Shown: piece by piece, positions 48,001 to 53,083 of the stretch
Layout: the number at the start of each line of letters is the position of its first letter
Position numbering within the stretch: position 1 is the stretch's first letter
NCBI GenBank assembly: GCA_013400155.1
Contig: VXBM01000060.1
Location: forward strand, 815,924 to 879,923
DNA: 64,000 bases
Source of the DNA: Helopsaltes ochotensis
Lineage: Eukaryota > Chordata > Aves > Passeriformes > Locustellidae
Direction of reading: 5' to 3'
Notes under the pieces: generated by a model
The model's database searches: none
Seen by the model: only the letters and a program-made list of their open reading frames with translations
Told to the model about the DNA's origin: nothing
Made by a program: the position numbers and the translations under genes

Positions 48001-51000
48001 GATCTTGTCATAGGGTGGAAATGCTAATTTGATGTTCATGCTGAAAAGGAATAACGAGGTAAGAATTGATTCCATTGCTCAGCTGTTCCCTTCATTTAAA
48101 TGGCTAGAGAATTTGTCTCAATAGGTGATAATGTGGAAGAAAACACATTTAATTTGCTGAAGCACATCTAGACTTTTAAATACATTAAACTGAACCCACT
48201 GTGTCATTTATTTGTTTAACCTTGGATATTTAGACAGGGAATTCACTGATTGTCATCTGCTTGCCAGCAAGATGATATGTGCTGATTATAAGCAGCAAGG
48301 GTTAATTACCACCAGGATGCACAGGGCTGTATTTATTGAGCATCTGCAGACAGAGTGAGTTTAATTTTATGTTGCAGGTGCAATGAATTGGGGCAATTAG
48401 ACTTCTATTCTCCCTTTGATACACATTCATAACTCCCAATTAGCATTAATGACAAAATGAGAAGCAGTTCTCTTAATACTTGGCTATCACTCCACTACTG
48501 CAAATACTGAAGTGCTCATTTTTCTTCTTGGAATTAATTGTAGGATATGAGAGATTCAGAGAAATTTTTAGCTAGGCTAAATTTGGGGATAGGGCATCAC
48601 TCCAAAGTAGCTTGCTCTGTACTGGTGCATGAGGTGCTTGCATTTCTGCATTTTCAGAAAGCCTCCAAGAACACACCTGCTGCACTTGTGTGCCTGCTGT
48701 AGTGCAGCTTTTCTGCCTGGTGGCAGTGGGTCCTGTATGGTCAGCTGGGGGAGAAGGGTACAAATAATCCACATCCATTTAAAGGTTGCTTCTTTTTTTT
48801 TTTTCCCTTGAAATTTTTTCTGAAATATTTAAGTGAACTTCTGAGCTTCATTTCAATTACTCCCCTTGTTCTTGAGCAAGTTGGTGCTCTGGGAAATGGT
48901 TTGCAGAGGTAACCCAGGACTTCCCATGAGCTCTGTGCCAGAGGGTGCCTCTGCCCTCTGCAGATATTCCTTCCCCTGCTGCAATGACAGCTAGGGAAAG
49001 CGAGGAAGGTGATGCCAGGCACTTCTGGGAGATGTTCAAGAGATGTGTTGGTGTACTGGGGATTGATGCAGTCGTTGCAAGGGAAGAGTGAGGAAAAGCA
49101 GGGTGCAGTCTTGTTAAGCTAAGCTGTGCAGCTTGTCAGACCCACTGGTGGCACACAGAGCAGGAGAGGGTGCTGTCCACGTACCCAGCGCCCCGTGAGA
49201 TCTAACAGCGACGCTTCTGTTTTCTTGCAGCAGGTCCTCCAAACCATTACCAGCCTCCATAAGCTGCTCAGTGCTTTGCAGGTAGGCTTAGCCCTTCATC
49301 CTGCTCCCACACACCGCTTGCCTGAGCCGCCAGTCGTGCTTTGCCCCTTGTCTCCCCTTCTCGTGTCACAACCCTGCATGGCAAGATACCCCAAGGCCAG
49401 CTTGCAGGTTTTGAATGAGCTGCTGCCTAGGGGATCCAGTGCTGGCCTGGATTTGGGAAGCTGCTGGGGGGAGATGCTTTGCCAGCGTGCTCTGGTAACC
49501 AGGCAGCAGTGCTGAGCTGCAAGCTTGATGGGAGAGGAGGGGGTTCGGTACAGCGCCCTGAGGTTTTCAGGGATGGCCTCTCCGTGCGGAGAGGATGCTG
49601 CAGTGATCTCTGTCCCCTCTCTCCCAGGGCGTGGTGCTGCAGCAGGACACCTACATCGAGGACCAGAAGCTGGCTCTGAGCGAGAGGGCTCTGAGCAGGA
49701 GCTTCTTCCGGCCCTCCTCGCTGCTGGAGCAGGAGAAGCAGCGCAACCTGGAGAAGCAGCGCCAGGAGCTGGCCAACCTGAAGAAGCAGCAGACGCAGCA
49801 CCAGGAGGAGAGGCGGAGGAAGGAGAAGGAGTGGGAAGTCCGGGAGAAGGAGCTGGCGGAGCATGAGGCCGAGGTGGCCCAGCGCGAGGAGCAGGTGCAG
49901 AGGCTGAGGCAGGAGCTGGAGCGGGAGCGGGAGGAGCTGCAGGTGAAGAAGGCGGCCTACCAGCTCGACCTGGAGAGGCTCCGCACGGCGCAGAAGCAGC
50001 TGGAGAGGGAGAAGGTGCAGCTGAAGCAGGACGTGGAGAGATTCGCTCAAATGCGGCAGGAGCCCGACCACAACCAGGTAAATGATGCCAACAGCCAGGC
50101 TCCCAGGGAAGCTGATCCCTGCAGGGAGCTCCCAGCCAGCTCCTGGGTGAGCTGCGTGGCCCTCACAGGGCACACAGCTGGTGCCAGCCCAGTCCCAGAC
50201 GTGTGGGGACTGGTGTTTAAAACTGCCTCTTCCCTTGCATATGCTGTGCAGTGCTGCGCTTTTTGCTGCTGAGGCACTGCCAGTATTGGGGCTTTGTGGT
50301 GTGTTGGGGGTGCCTGGCCAGTGGCCTGAGAGCTGCCCACTTCCCTGTCTGTGTGCTGGGGGATGGCAGGGAGGAGGTGGCAAGCTCCCAGGAAGATGTC
50401 CCAGGGGGTTGACACTCCCTGGTGTTGGCCTTCACCCAGGGGCTGAGCTCTGGGGAGTAGTCAGGCACAGGGGACATCCTTTGCAGAAACAGCCTGAGTG
50501 TTGTGGGTAACCTGCAGCCTTCAGCTGTCACAGAAGCCACTTGTGAGGCAGAAAACTGCATGGCAAGGCTATTCACATGCTGACATCCATCCCCAAAAGC
50601 ATTCTCAATATCCAGCAAAGAGATGGCATTGCCCCTGTCCTGAAAAGACTGAGCACCTGCAGCCCACAACCTGCAGTTGTGGCTCAGTGAGCAAAGGTCC
50701 CCAGCTCTGCTGGAGGAGGCTTCTGGTGTCTGCTCACAACCACAAAGAAAAACCCACACACAGATCCTGGTTTGGGCATTTTTCAGCAGGCCAAGGTTTA
50801 TTCCTTTACAACTGTGCAGCAGTCTGACTGAGGAGAGCAAGTACTGTTGGCAAAACATGGACTGAATTTAATCCTTAAGCCTGTTGATAATTTGTTTGTT
50901 TGTAACTCACTAATTCTGACTGTAATTTGCTTAGAGCTGTAGCAGAGTTAGTTTATAAATGTTGGATTGCAGAATGGGAATGATTTTGGATGCCTGAACA

Positions 51001-52968
51001 GCCTAATTGTGGCACTGAGCAGTGAGCTCTGAAAAGCTAATCACCGGAGGAGGTCCTGCTCCCTCCCACCGGCTCCTGATCAAGCCAGAAGTTTTCCAAG
51101 CAGCCAGTGAAGCTGTTCCAGCTCCAAACACTTGTAGACAAGGGATATGGATGCTGTGGGAGAGGCTGAGAGGTAAAATGCCTGCAAGGCCTAAGAGATT
51201 TAGGAGAAGGAAGCACCTTCTCAAGACAGGTATCTGACTGACATTGCAGAGCTATTAATAGAGTTCAGTCGAGCTTTGTTGGGCTTGTTTTGATCTTCCC
51301 TTTGAATGTGCAAGCTCAATTACATCCTGAGACAGCCGTTAGGAAAAAAAAAATCAGGAAAAATGCTTTTGCTTTCATCTTTTGCTTGGGAAGGCTTTTT
51401 TTGACACATGGTGCTCCTGTTCCGTGTGCTGGCGTTCACTTCCCAGAGAGGCACAGTGCTCCTTGGCCTCCTGCCACCATCTGTGTGTGCAAACGATGCA
51501 GGGTGAGTCTTGCTATTGAGATCTTAGAGAATATTTGCCCTTGGCTTGTTGATACATAGCAGAGTACATGTAGGAGCAAAAGAGTGCTACTCTTTGTATG
51601 CCTCGTTTTTTCATCTGGAACAGGGAGGGCTTTTCTCTCTTTACTTTGCCTGGATGGGGACCACGTTTTACCTGGTGAATGGGCTGGATGTTCACAAGAA
51701 CAGCCTCTGCGAGTGGTGTGGGACACGCCTTTTCTAGCCATGTTCTCTGCTAGCCTCTTTCATGAAACACTTTTCCTTTCTAGGTTTCAAATCTACATGA
51801 GAAACTTGCAAGAGTCTCCTCCCAGTCCAGCATTGATGAATCCTCCATGCAGAAGAACCCCTCCCTTCCTAAACAAGGGCACTTTGACGCAGAACTGTCT
51901 GTCTCCCCCAAAAGGAACAGTCTTTCAAGGACACACAAAGAGAAAAGCACTTTCCATTTGCTTAGCACAACAAACCAGACTAACAAGGCAGCTGAGGAAC
52001 AGACCCAGATGCCTACGCGCCTCTTCAGTTTAGCCAAACCAAAGGAGAAGAAGGAAAAGAAGAAAAAGGGCAGGGGACATCGCTCCCAACAGTCTGGTGA
52101 GTGTCAGGGGAGCTCACAGGTGCTTTTTCAGGGTTGGTAAGATGGCTGTTTTCCTTCAGCCAGCAAACTTGTGGAAGCCGCGAAATCTGGCTTTAAATGA
52201 TGGTGACACAGGGATGGGGAAGAGCAGCTGCGCTGAGTGGACTTCCCAGCTTGAAGTGACCTTCCCTGGGCTTTTCTGCCTGTTCTGCACCCCCCGGGGT
52301 TGTCAGAGGGACACACATTCTTCTCATTGTTTCTTCCCATCCCATCCTGAGCAGCCTCCGTGGGCTGGATTCTCTGCTTCAAGGCAAAAAAATGTTCTGC
52401 TTCAGTGTGTCAGTGCTTTCAGAAGGAGCTGCTGCTGGATGCTCCTGGCTGTTGCAGCTCCTTGAGGCATTGATGTCTGCTTTAGCTCTGTGGCAGTTTG
52501 GAAGTGATACCCACAAGCCTTCTGGTGGCCTCTCCCTTCCCCTCAAGCTGGTCTGTTTTGTCTCTTGATCTGAAACAAAAACATACAGCATTTTTTTTTT
52601 TGTCCGGTAGTTTTTCATCCCCTTAGGACTCAGAGCTGCGCCTCAAACCTCTGACCCACATGAAATCTGATCACATGTCCTCGGATGACCGGTTTCATTC
52701 ATGCTAGCTCACTGATGTTTTCCAGCTTGTGCACAGGAAATCTCACCCATTACAAGGCGTAATTTCATGGTAGCTCATCAGGGGACTGAGCATCTTTTAA
52801 GAGGCCCAGTGAATTTTGCAGACAGCGGGGTTTCTGTGCACACGGGGCCCCGCTCTGCCTGCTGTGTCCCTGTGTGATTCCCATAGTGATTCCCACACGA
52901 TGTTTTTTGGTGCTACAGATTCTCACTCGTCAGAAGCACCTCCAGAGGGTGAGGAGATCTTCTGCTGA
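5718..52968 (+). CDS. AKAP13: AKAP13 (AKAP-Lbc), 3' half of the gene, 27 coding exons
   Basis: Scaffold and exchange factor that anchors PKA and activates RhoA by GDP/GTP exchange in the cytoplasm and at the cytoskeleton (family knowledge). Splicing the 27 exons listed separately gives 3951 nt, a continuous 1316-residue reading frame plus stop. Residue numbers below count from 5718. Visible order: PKA/14-3-3-like RRHSW (Ser99), Lys/Glu-rich linker (280-303), C1 zinc finger (308-353), DH domain (about 509-705) with the helix QRITKYPVLLQRI, PH domain (about 740-848), coiled coils (about 870-900 and 1075-1190), KRNSLS PKA-like site (Ser1242), and C-terminal EGEEIFC. Order and many blocks match human AKAP13 as I remember it, whose full length is about 2800 residues. 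The N-terminal half and RII-binding helix are outside the window. Every junction is GT-AG with matching phase. Identification is very secure; individual small exons vary in confidence. Confidence 0.97.
6065..9134 (+). other. AKAP13: AKAP13 intron (exons 1-2)
   Basis: About 3.1 kb with no recognised coding sequence or transposon. The only open frames are short, not flanked by splice sites, and resemble nothing I know. Confidence 0.7.
9135..9188 (+). CDS. AKAP13: AKAP13 exon 2 (54 nt)
   Basis: Acceptor CATTTTCAG, donor GTACAA. Phase 2 in and phase 2 out, encoding SMRILGDGIKKPPIHRR. The human protein has the very similar SMRVLGDVVRRPPIHRR at this point, directly after the RRHSW exon. Symmetric phase means the exon can be skipped without a frameshift. 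Confidence 0.93.
9189..14791 (+). other. AKAP13: AKAP13 intron (exons 2-3)
   Basis: About 5.6 kb. No transposon recognised. It contains the possible cassette exon at 12773-12892, described separately; otherwise I see nothing supportable. Confidence 0.7.
12773..12892 (+). other. AKAP13: Possible 120-nt cassette exon, phase 2-2
   Basis: A branch-like CTGATGAC, a T-rich tract and CCGCAG precede 12773, and GTAAAT follows 12892. Entered in phase 2 from exon 2 it reads openly (SSDRNDSCDSQRIKPRL and onward) for exactly 40 codons and joins exon 3 in frame. It has no counterpart in the human protein I remember, and the donor is weak (CT before GT). Could be chance. Confidence 0.25.
14792..14969 (+). 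CDS. AKAP13: AKAP13 exon 3 (178 nt)
   Basis: Acceptor TTTCTCTTTAG, donor GTAAAG. Completes the serine of the RRSYSLEG motif, aligning with human RRSFSLEG (a second basophilic Ser motif). The rest is a poorly conserved Ser/Leu/Glu-rich linker (residues 134-193) that ends in phase 0. Confidence 0.92.
15548..15656 (+). CDS. AKAP13: AKAP13 exon 4 (109 nt)
   Basis: Acceptor TGTTCTGCAG, donor GTGAGT. Encodes residues 194-229, including QGFNFCSSAVSSPLTKSMSL, which matches human QGFNYCTSAISSPLTKSISL closely. Leaves one base of a codon. Confidence 0.95.
17258..17410 (+). repeat. CR1 LINE 3'-end fragment
   Basis: Clear CR1 tail: GTGGCTGCCCCATCCCTGGA, GTTCAAGGCCAGGTTGGATG, CTCTAGTGGAAGGTGCCCCT and TCTCTTCCAACCCAGAACAT. 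Truncated at its 5' side. Confidence 0.9.
18489..18570 (+). repeat. Short tandem array, 18-19 bp unit
   Basis: Four to five imperfect copies of a CAACAGCTGGCCTGCTTCT-like unit. One copy is truncated to CAAAGCAGGCT. The array abuts the 21-bp array that follows. Confidence 0.85.
18571..18654 (+). repeat. Tandem array, four 21-bp units
   Basis: Units start at 18571, 18592, 18613 and 18634. The core is GGTTCTAGAGGTTCTA, itself a dimer of GGTTCTAGA. The 21-nt period keeps one reading frame open through the array on the reverse strand (repeated LEPLE). Confidence 0.88.
18664..19069 (+). repeat. Minisatellite, about 57-bp unit, seven copies
   Basis: Seven imperfect units whose CTCCATTC-like start recurs at 18667, 18722, 18779, 18835, 18898, 18955 and 19013 (spacing 55-63 nt). 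Each runs through AACTCCGGGGAA, a GGTCCGGGTTTT-like stretch and GCTCCAACC. The 3' copies are richer in CpG than the 5' copies. Long frames are open on both strands through the array, as expected when the unit is near a multiple of three and lacks stops; I do not call them genes. Confidence 0.92.
24563..24605 (+). CDS. AKAP13: AKAP13 exon 5 (43 nt, small)
   Basis: Strong C/T-rich tract ending CTCTTGCAG and donor GTACGC. Phase 1 in and phase 2 out, exactly what exons 4 and 6 need. Encodes AQALGTSMGSSVH, little conserved with human, but the following SISEES aligns with human SITEEN. Without this exon, exons 4 and 6 would not join in frame, which strongly supports it. Confidence 0.82.
24606..25694 (+). 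other. AKAP13: AKAP13 intron (exons 5-6)
   Basis: About 1.1 kb, T-rich, nothing recognised. Confidence 0.7.
25695..25800 (+). CDS. AKAP13: AKAP13 exon 6 (106 nt)
   Basis: Acceptor TTATTTTAG, donor GTAAGT. Encodes residues 244-279 ending KVSRTFSYLRNKMSSSKKSK, nearly identical to human KVSRTFSYIKNKMSSSKKSK. Basic and Ser-rich, it leads into the Lys/Glu linker. Ends in phase 0. Confidence 0.96.
26010..26128 (+). repeat. CR1 LINE fragment with internal deletion
   Basis: Begins with CR1 coding-end sequence (GGCCAAGTGCTGGGTCCC, TTTGGGTTACA) and then jumps to the CR1 3' tail (GTTGGACTGGATGATCTTAA, AGGTCTCTTCCAGCC, ATGATTCTGTG). The intervening several hundred bases of a normal CR1 are absent. Confidence 0.82.
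28260..28467 (+). promoter_or_regulatory. AKAP13: Candidate internal promoter and alternative first exon
   Basis: CpG-rich patch (about 28260-28570) in an otherwise AT-rich intron. ATG at 28393 has A at -3 and opens a 25-codon frame (MSIKWNRFSEVPQI to LKHWE) ending exactly in phase 0 at a strong donor, GAG before GTAAGA at 28468. Splicing to exon 7 at 30557 would be in frame, giving a protein of about 1062 residues starting just before C1-DH-PH. A minimal upstream ORF (ATG GGC TAG, 28336-28344) sits in a strong GCCATGG context. No transcript evidence is available to me. Confidence 0.42.
30557..30728 (+). CDS. AKAP13: AKAP13 exon 7: Lys/Glu linker and first half of C1
   Basis: Acceptor CTCGGCAG, donor GTAAGT. 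Residues 280-303 are an A-rich-encoded KEK/KDK repeat (EKEKDKEKTKEKDKDSKEKE). Then NGHLF starts the C1 zinc finger: His308, Cys321 and Cys324, Cys335. The spacing from Cys324 to Cys335 has ten residues; human, as I recall, has eleven (MKPFTNKDAYT). The AKAP13 C1 is regarded as atypical. Confidence 0.97.
30729..33859 (+). other. AKAP13: AKAP13 intron (exons 7-8), splits the C1 finger
   Basis: About 3.1 kb, no exon or transposon recognised. It ends in a run of about 15 T before GACAG. Confidence 0.7.
33860..33927 (+). CDS. AKAP13: AKAP13 exon 8: second half of C1 finger
   Basis: Long poly-T acceptor ending GACAG, donor GTGAGG. Encodes CNAIVHKGCKENFASCAKVK, supplying Cys338, His343, Cys346 and Cys353 of the zinc sites, close to human CSAFVHKGCRESLASCAKVK. 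Confidence 0.96.
33954..33978 (+). repeat. (AT)n microsatellite
   Basis: AT dinucleotide run interrupted once by CG (TATATACGTATATA), 26 nt downstream of the exon 8 donor. Confidence 0.9.
34395..34461 (+). CDS. AKAP13: AKAP13 exon 9 (67 nt)
   Basis: Acceptor CTTTCAG, donor GTAAGA. Encodes residues 360-381, including LQAHDTSSLPTVTMRNK, nearly identical to human LQAHDTSSLPTVIMRNK. Linker between C1 and DH. Leaves one base. Confidence 0.96.
34462..35665 (+). other. AKAP13: AKAP13 intron (exons 9-10)
   Basis: About 1.2 kb of A/T-rich sequence, nothing recognised. Confidence 0.7.
35666..35801 (+). CDS. AKAP13: AKAP13 exon 10 (136 nt)
   Basis: Acceptor CATGCCAG, donor GTAAGC. Encodes SQPKERPRSAIL, then a variable stretch, then NRRSQQ and LSKSVSIQNIAG, matching human SQPKERPRSAVL and LSKSVSIQNITG. 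GC- and CpG-rich relative to neighbouring introns. Phase 1 in, phase 2 out. Confidence 0.95.
35802..36726 (+). other. AKAP13: AKAP13 intron (exons 10-11)
   Basis: About 0.9 kb, nothing recognised. Confidence 0.7.
36727..36839 (+). CDS. AKAP13: AKAP13 exon 11 (113 nt)
   Basis: Acceptor TTTTTCTGCAG, donor GTAAGA. Encodes residues 427-464, VGNDDSLIHTWKFL then STDSLHKISRVNESMESL, clearly the AKAP13 linker before the DH domain. Phase 2 in, phase 1 out. Confidence 0.96.
36840..37396 (+). other. AKAP13: AKAP13 intron (exons 11-12)
   Basis: 557 nt, nothing recognised. The acceptor tract before GTGAAG is poor in pyrimidines compared with other introns here. Confidence 0.75.
37397..37543 (+). CDS. 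AKAP13: AKAP13 exon 12 (147 nt), lead into DH
   Basis: Acceptor TTTGTGAAG, donor GTGAGA. Encodes ADMNEGQLMGDLELDSKQLE, AESWSQVVDSKFL and DVVKRQDVIY, matching human closely. The last helix begins the DH domain, which continues into exon 13 (ELMQTE). Phase 1 to phase 1, so symmetric. Confidence 0.97.
37544..38101 (+). other. AKAP13: AKAP13 intron (exons 12-13)
   Basis: 558 nt, nothing recognised. Confidence 0.75.
38102..38352 (+). CDS. AKAP13: AKAP13 exon 13: DH domain, first part
   Basis: Acceptor CCTCTCCAG, donor GTAAGT. Encodes residues 514-597: ELMQTEMHHVRTLKIMNDVY (conserved region 1 of Dbl-homology domains, with the N-terminal Glu that contacts the GTPase switch region in this family), then FPCLENLLHIHSQFFQRILE and FVIRRIGDILVNQ. 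Completes the first DH helices and ends in phase 0. Confidence 0.98.
38353..38968 (+). other. AKAP13: AKAP13 intron (exons 13-14)
   Basis: 616 nt, nothing recognised. Confidence 0.75.
38969..39094 (+). CDS. AKAP13: AKAP13 exon 14: DH domain, middle
   Basis: Acceptor CTTTGCAG, donor GTAGGA; phase 0 both ends, 42 codons. Encodes FSGENAERMKKTYGKFCGHH and YFKDLFSKDKRFQAFVK, nearly identical to the human DH segment. Skipping would keep frame but remove part of the catalytic helix bundle. Confidence 0.98.
39202..39319 (+). CDS. AKAP13: AKAP13 exon 15: DH catalytic helix
   Basis: Acceptor GTTCCTTAG, donor GTAGGG. The intron before it is only 107 nt. Encodes KKMSSSLVRRLGIPECILLV then TQRITKYPVLLQRILQYTK. 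This is the DH conserved region 3 helix, the most conserved Rho-GEF signature and main Rho-binding surface. Confidence 0.98.
39320..39822 (+). other. AKAP13: AKAP13 intron (exons 15-16)
   Basis: 503 nt, nothing recognised. Confidence 0.75.
39823..40071 (+). CDS. AKAP13: AKAP13 exon 16: end of DH and start of PH
   Basis: Acceptor CTTTTTTAAAG, donor GTAAGA. Residues 679-761: NEVEHEDLTQSLNLVKDVIA closes the DH bundle. KIYSR-like linker sequence (MRLGEIYSRTDSKSIMRMKS) follows, then REDLRHRKLIRDGPVSLK begins the PH domain. Confidence 0.97.
40072..42242 (+). other. AKAP13: AKAP13 intron (exons 16-17)
   Basis: About 2.2 kb inside the PH-coding part. No exon or transposon recognised. Confidence 0.7.
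42243..42319 (+). CDS. AKAP13: AKAP13 exon 17: PH domain strands
   Basis: Acceptor CTTCTTTTGCAG, donor GTAAGG. Encodes EVQAVLLSDMLVFLQEKDQK then YVFASL, the PH beta-strand hairpin typical of the Lbc group, almost identical to human. Phase 1 in, phase 0 out. Confidence 0.98.
42320..43657 (+). other. AKAP13: AKAP13 intron (exons 17-18)
   Basis: About 1.3 kb, nothing recognised. Confidence 0.7.
43658..43839 (+). CDS. AKAP13: AKAP13 exon 18: PH domain core and C-terminal helix
   Basis: Acceptor CCATCTGAAG, donor GTAAGA. Encodes DQKSTVISLKKLIVREVAHE, EKGLFLISMG and HASSKEERNGWIQIIQDTMH, including the Trp of the PH C-terminal helix. The exon ends AT and the donor supplies GTAA, so unspliced RNA would read ATG TAA at once. 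The next intron is only 81 nt. Confidence 0.98.
43921..44003 (+). CDS. AKAP13: AKAP13 exon 19 (83 nt)
   Basis: Acceptor CTCCTGTGCAG, donor GTAAAA. Encodes DRDEDEGVPCESEFEKKLSD, matching human NRDEDEGIPSENEEEKK in outline. Acidic linker right after PH, leading into a coiled coil. Confidence 0.95.
44004..44330 (+). other. AKAP13: AKAP13 intron (exons 19-20)
   Basis: 327 nt, nothing recognised. Confidence 0.75.
44331..44510 (+). CDS. AKAP13: AKAP13 exon 20 (180 nt), coiled coil
   Basis: Acceptor CACCCCCACAG, donor GTGAGC; phase 1 to 1, so symmetric. Encodes QLQQKDKQILLLLEEKTKIF (heptad-like) and LLFRANTEEAPKGEAIMKTA, matching human QLHQKDQKILLLLEEKEMIF and the VLFRSNTEEA block. Confidence 0.97.
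44511..45215 (+). other. AKAP13: AKAP13 intron (exons 20-21)
   Basis: 705 nt, nothing recognised. Confidence 0.75.
45216..45380 (+). CDS. AKAP13: AKAP13 exon 21 (165 nt)
   Basis: Acceptor TTTTTGTCAG, donor GTGAGT; phase 1 to 1. Encodes residues 936-990, ending GPISLPRRAETFGGFDSHQM NASK, identical or nearly so to human. PRRAETF is a basophilic-kinase-like motif. The N-terminal half is less conserved. Confidence 0.97.
45381..47440 (+). other. AKAP13: AKAP13 intron (exons 21-22)
   Basis: About 2.1 kb, nothing recognised. Confidence 0.7.
47441..47511 (+). CDS. AKAP13: AKAP13 exon 22 (71 nt)
   Basis: Acceptor CTTCCTTTAG, donor GTACAG. Encodes GAKDEGEDAQDLRRTESDSI then LKK, matching human GDDGQDLRRTESDSGLKK. 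RRTES is another basophilic-kinase-like site. Phase 1 in, phase 0 out. Confidence 0.95.
47512..48013 (+). other. AKAP13: AKAP13 intron (exons 22-23)
   Basis: 502 nt, nothing recognised. Confidence 0.75.
48014..48058 (+). CDS. AKAP13: AKAP13 exon 23 (45 nt, small)
   Basis: Acceptor CTTGTCATAG (weak pyrimidine tract), donor GTAAGA; phase 0 to 0. Encodes GGNANLMFMLKRNNE, matching human GGNANLVFMLKRNSE. Too short to be found as an open frame, but the match and phase are decisive. Confidence 0.95.
48059..49230 (+). other. AKAP13: AKAP13 intron (exons 23-24)
   Basis: About 1.2 kb, nothing recognised apart from a T run near 48791. Confidence 0.7.
49231..49281 (+). CDS. AKAP13: AKAP13 exon 24 (51 nt) with LxxLL motif
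   Basis: Acceptor TTTTCTTGCAG followed by another CAG (tandem acceptor), donor GTAGGC; phase 0 to 0. Encodes QVLQTITSLHKLLSALQ. LHKLL fits the LxxLL nuclear-receptor-box pattern; human has LYELL in the same place. Brx, an AKAP13 product, is known to bind nuclear receptors. Whether this motif is used is not shown here. Confidence 0.94.
49282..49627 (+). other. AKAP13: AKAP13 intron (exons 24-25)
   Basis: 346 nt, GC-rich like exon 25 itself. Nothing else recognised. Confidence 0.75.
49628..50077 (+). CDS. AKAP13: AKAP13 exon 25: long charged coiled coil
   Basis: Acceptor CTCTCTCCCAG, donor GTAAAT; exactly 150 codons, phase 0 both ends. GVVLQQDTYIEDQKLALSER matches human. It is followed by about 110 residues of Glu/Lys/Arg/Gln-rich heptads (for example LEKQRQELANLKKQQ, LEREREELQVKKAAYQLDLE), the C-terminal helical region through which Lbc proteins self-associate. 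Very GC-rich at third positions, in contrast to the other exons. A 318-codon antisense frame here is a by-product of that composition. Confidence 0.97.
50078..51783 (+). other. AKAP13: AKAP13 intron (exons 25-26)
   Basis: About 1.7 kb, nothing recognised. Confidence 0.7.
51784..52096 (+). CDS. AKAP13: AKAP13 exon 26: PKA-site and basic tail
   Basis: Acceptor TTTCCTTTCTAG, donor GTGAGT. Encodes residues 1197-1300. ELSVSPKRNSLSRTHKEKST matches human ELSVSPKRNSISRTHKDK; the serine at codon 51919-51921 (KRNS) corresponds to the PKA site linked to protein kinase D regulation in human (Ser2737 as I recall). LFSLAKPKEKKEKKKK is a lysine-rich stretch near the end. Phase 0 in, phase 1 out. Confidence 0.97.
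52097..52918 (+). other. AKAP13: AKAP13 last intron
   Basis: 822 nt, nothing recognised. Confidence 0.75.
52919..52968 (+). CDS. AKAP13: AKAP13 terminal coding exon and stop
   Basis: Acceptor GGTGCTACAG. Encodes DSHSSEAPPEGEEIFC then TGA (52966-52968). The EGEEIFC end is the same as in human as I remember it. The coding sequence finishes here and the exon continues into the 3'UTR. Confidence 0.95.
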
Positions 52969-53077
52969 GCACGGACTGTTGCAGTGGTCACTCGTGGCTT
53001 TGGCTCCGTGGACATCTCCCTGCCTGTGACACAGCACGCGGCTGGTGCCTGCGCCGGACAAGCACCTGGAGGTTTTA

Positions 53078-53083
53078 AATAAA
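53078..53083 (+). promoter_or_regulatory. AKAP13: Proximal poly(A) signal AATAAA
   Basis: AATAAA 110 nt after the stop codon, followed by TGTT- and GTGG-containing sequence that could be the downstream element. A short 3'UTR isoform is possible. Confidence 0.5.

Noticed and set aside
49427..50383. 318-codon open frame on the - strand
   Set aside because: It is the antisense of the GC-rich coiled-coil exon 25 and its flanks. It is Leu/Pro-rich low complexity with no recognised domain.
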